A stretch of DNA of 5,440 bases from Thermoplasmata archaeon. GTDB taxonomy: Archaea; Thermoplasmatota; Thermoplasmata; UBA10834. The stretch covers positions 1 through 5,440 of the forward strand of contig DUKU01000094.1 in assembly GCA_013329135.1 (NCBI GenBank). Reading direction: 5' to 3'. The notes under the pieces are model-generated. The model did not search any database. It worked only from the letters and a program-made list of their open reading frames with translations, and was not told the DNA's origin. Shown here piece by piece: positions 4,121 through 5,440 of this stretch. Position numbers and translations under genes: made by a program. Each line of letters begins with the position of its first letter. Positions within the stretch are counted from its first letter, which is position 1.

Positions 4121-5440
4121 CTATCTGTCCCTCCTGAGCTCTTCCCAGAGATCGCGCGAGTAGTGGCAGTATGCGATGTGTCCGGGCTCGATCTCGACCG
4201 CCGGCGGGGCCTTCTTGCCGCATATGTCCTTCGCGTACTGGCACCTCGGGTGGAACGGGCAGCCCTTGGGCGGGTTCACGAGGTCTGGCGGGAACCCGGG
4301 TATGGATGCGAGGCGCTTCCTGGGCCCCTTGATGGACGGGAACGACCCGAGCAGGCCGGATGTGTACGGGTGGGCTGGCTTCTTGAAGACCATGTTCGTC
4401 GGCCCCAGCTCCATGATCTTACCCGCGTACATGACGGCTATCTTGTCCGAGACCTCGGCCACGACCGACACGTCGTGCGTGATGATCATCATGGCCATGT
4501 TCCACTCCGTCTGGAGCTTCTTGATCTCGAACAGGACCCTGTCCTGCGTGATGACGTCGAGCGCGGTCGTCGGCTCGTCCGCTATGATGAACGACGGGGA
4601 CAGCGCGAGCGCGAGGGCGATCATGGCCCTCTGCTTCATGCCGCCGCTGAACTCGTGGGGAAAGTTCCCGATCCTGTCCTCTGGTATCCCCACGAACTTG
4701 AACAGCTCCCTGACCCGCTCCTCCGCCTTCGCGTCGTCGACGTCCTCGTGCAGCTGGATGGCCTCCACGATCTGGTCGCCTATCTTGAACACGGGGTTGA
4801 AGGCGTTCATGGCGCCCTGGAAGATCATGGATATCTCGCTCCACCGGACCTTCCGGATCTCCTCGTTCCAGTCGTCGAGCGAGCCGTCCTTGCGCATCGA
4901 CTTGCCCAAGAGGTCGTTCGAGTATGTGAGCGCAGAGAGCTTGTGCTTGAGCTCTGTCACCTTGACCCCGAGCTGCTCCATCTGTCTGGCCAGCTCAGCC
5001 GGGACAGGGTTCTCCTTCTCCAGCTTCTCCTTCCTCGTCGTGAGGTCCTTGAGTCGGTTGACCAGGTCCTGCGGGACTTGGGATTTCTTCTGTGGCTTGG
5101 TCTTGGAGCTGAGGGCCTTCATCTGCTTCGTCAGGTCCGCAAGGGCAGCCGACTTCTTCTTCTCCAGCTCGTTCCTACGCTGCGTGAGCTTGTGGAGCTC
5201 GTTCTGAACGGGGGCGAGTTCACCCTTCACGCGGGCGATTTCATCCTGATGCGCCTTCGGGGTGTTCTGGAACCTGCGGTCGTACTCCTCCCTGAGCGCG
5301 GTGACGTTGGCGGGTTCCTTGAAGAATATGTGGCCGCTCAACTCGCCAGCGAGCAGCGCGCCCGTCTCTTGCATCTTGGTTTTGAGCAGCGAATGACCGG
5401 TCTTCCACAGCAGTGGTTTGCCGCCGTGTTCGCGTATCCA
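4121..5440 (-). CDS. peptide/nickel-type ABC importer ATPase (DppD/OppD family), 5' end replaced by phosphomannomutase sequence; partial
   Basis: The frame is open from the window edge to TAG at 4121-4123. Counting from the internal Met at 5374 (417 residues), the ABC part has Q-loop Q186 in IFQGAMNA, signature FSGGMKQR at 242-249, Walker B FIIADEPT at 262-269 with E267, D-loop ALD at 271-273, switch H300, and the C-terminal cysteine motif C372-x5-C378-x6-C385-x17-C403. It would pair with the ATPase encoded just downstream to drive uptake of peptides, nickel or similar solutes. Residues 22-147 are a charged coiled coil where normal members have a short loop. Walker A is absent: upstream of about residue 20 the sequence is instead phosphomannomutase-like. 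The Met at 5374 lies inside that foreign part and is not the real ABC start. As written, the product could not bind ATP normally; the genomic gene is probably intact and the junction an artefact or recombination. Confidence 0.85.
   Translation of the reverse strand, partial: WIREHGGKPLLWKTGHSLLKTKMQETGALLAGELSGHIFFKEPANVTALREEYDRRFQNTPKAHQDEIARVKGELAPVQNELHKLTQRRNELEKKKSAALADLTKQMKALSSKTKPQKKSQVPQDLVNRLKDLTTRKEKLEKENPVPAELARQMEQLGVKVTELKHKLSALTYSNDLLGKSMRKDGSLDDWNEEIRKVRWSEISMIFQGAMNAFNPVFKIGDQIVEAIQLHEDVDDAKAEERVRELFKFVGIPEDRIGNFPHEFSGGMKQRAMIALALALSPSFIIADEPTTALDVITQDRVLFEIKKLQTEWNMAMMIITHDVSVVAEVSDKIAVMYAGKIMELGPTNMVFKKPAHPYTSGLLGSFPSIKGPRKRLASIPGFPPDLVNPPKGCPFHPRCQYAKDICGKKAPPAVEIEPGHIAYCHYSRDLWEELRRDR
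4130..4135 (-). promoter_or_regulatory. ribosome-binding site of the DppF-type ATPase gene
   Basis: AGGAGG lies inside the last codons of the upstream ATPase gene, ten bases before the ATG at 4119. The upstream TAG and this ATG are separated by a single base, so translation of the two ATPases is probably coupled. Confidence 0.6.
4934..5311 (-). other. coiled-coil insertion in the DppD-type ATPase
   Basis: Residues 22-147 (from Met 5374) are rich in K, E, L and Q with heptad-like spacing, and lie directly before the conserved KVRWSEISMIFQ that leads into the Q-loop. Normal OppD proteins have only a short link here. Prolines near 94, 101 and 123-125 break it into helices that could fold back as a hairpin. 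Two stretches of about 24 residues look alike, starting VPQDLVNRLKDL at 100 and VPAELARQMEQL at 124, suggesting growth by duplication. Confidence 0.7.
5315..5440 (-). pseudogene. fragment of a bacterial-type phosphomannomutase/phosphoglucomutase (ManB/AlgC family) fused in frame to the ABC gene
   Basis: The 42 codons from the window edge read WIREHGG, then KPLLWKTGHSLLKTKM, then QETGALLAGELSGHIFFKE. This is the conserved stretch of the alpha-D-phosphohexomutase family containing the sugar-binding G-E-x-S-G-H loop; Pseudomonas AlgC has closely similar residues here as I recall it. Such enzymes interconvert mannose or glucose 6- and 1-phosphates for surface sugar synthesis. The normal continuation (RW-x-GFDDG) is absent: after FFKE the sequence switches to the ABC protein's coiled coil. 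Codon use also shifts. The fragment favours CGC, CTG, GGC and AAA, while the gene beyond favours AGG and CTC. This points to a proteobacterial source and a chimeric junction. Confidence 0.82.

Noticed and set aside
1903..4137. 744-residue open frame on the plus strand
   Set aside because: It lies opposite the clear DppF-type ATPase gene and part of the anchored protein gene. It shows only the Arg/Asp/Leu/His/Pro-rich composition expected from a GC-rich shadow frame, with no recognisable domain.
4628..4651. Signature FSGGMKQR instead of LSGGQ in the DppD-type ATPase
   Set aside because: SGGMKQR/SGGMRQR is the usual signature of the OppD/DppD branch and is not a defect.
5372..5374. ATG at 5374 as the true start of the DppD-type ATPase
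   Set aside because: It falls inside the phosphomannomutase-like fragment, has no Shine-Dalgarno sequence, the frame stays open to the window edge, and the ABC domain would lack Walker A.

Overview
The window reads as a piece of a GC-rich archaeal genome, most likely from a Thermoplasmatota-like euryarchaeon (organism is inference; archaeal about 0.75, the phylum much less sure). The reasons are heavy use of AGG for arginine and CTC for leucine, GGAGG/GAGGTG ribosome-binding sites, short or overlapping gene junctions, and protein types common in archaea. All credible genes lie on the minus strand, so transcription runs from high to low coordinates. The long plus-strand frames are shadows of these genes.

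Layout in transcription order: (1) 5440-4121, an ATPase subunit of the peptide/nickel ABC importer family (DppD/OppD type). It carries a long coiled-coil insertion, and its 5' end has been replaced in frame by a fragment of a bacterial-looking phosphomannomutase, so Walker A is missing. (2) 4119-2239, the partner ATPase (DppF/OppF type), starting one base after the first gene. About 290 residues, containing three degenerate repeats, are inserted inside its C-terminal cysteine motif. (3) 2201-1605, a membrane-anchored protein with a probable outside domain resembling LEA_2/WHy. (4) 1608-1156, a four-segment membrane protein whose start overlaps the stop of gene 3 (ATGA). (5) 1100-216, a PHP-domain metal-dependent phosphoesterase with a hydrophobic C-terminal region. 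(6) 143-1, the first 47 codons of a ferredoxin-type 4Fe-4S protein.

Genes 1-4 look like one operon. The two ATPases would power an importer whose permeases and binding protein should lie upstream, beyond position 5440. The two small membrane proteins downstream may be accessory parts, but only their position suggests this. The PHP gene has its own strong ribosome-binding site after a 55-base gap. A small hairpin follows it, before the ferredoxin gene.

The main points of interest are the mutase/ABC junction near 5315-5335 (probably an assembly or recombination chimera), the triple-repeat insertion in the second ATPase, the coiled-coil insertion in the first, and the small membrane gene pair. 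I saw no RNA genes, CRISPR arrays, insertion sequences or integration sites.
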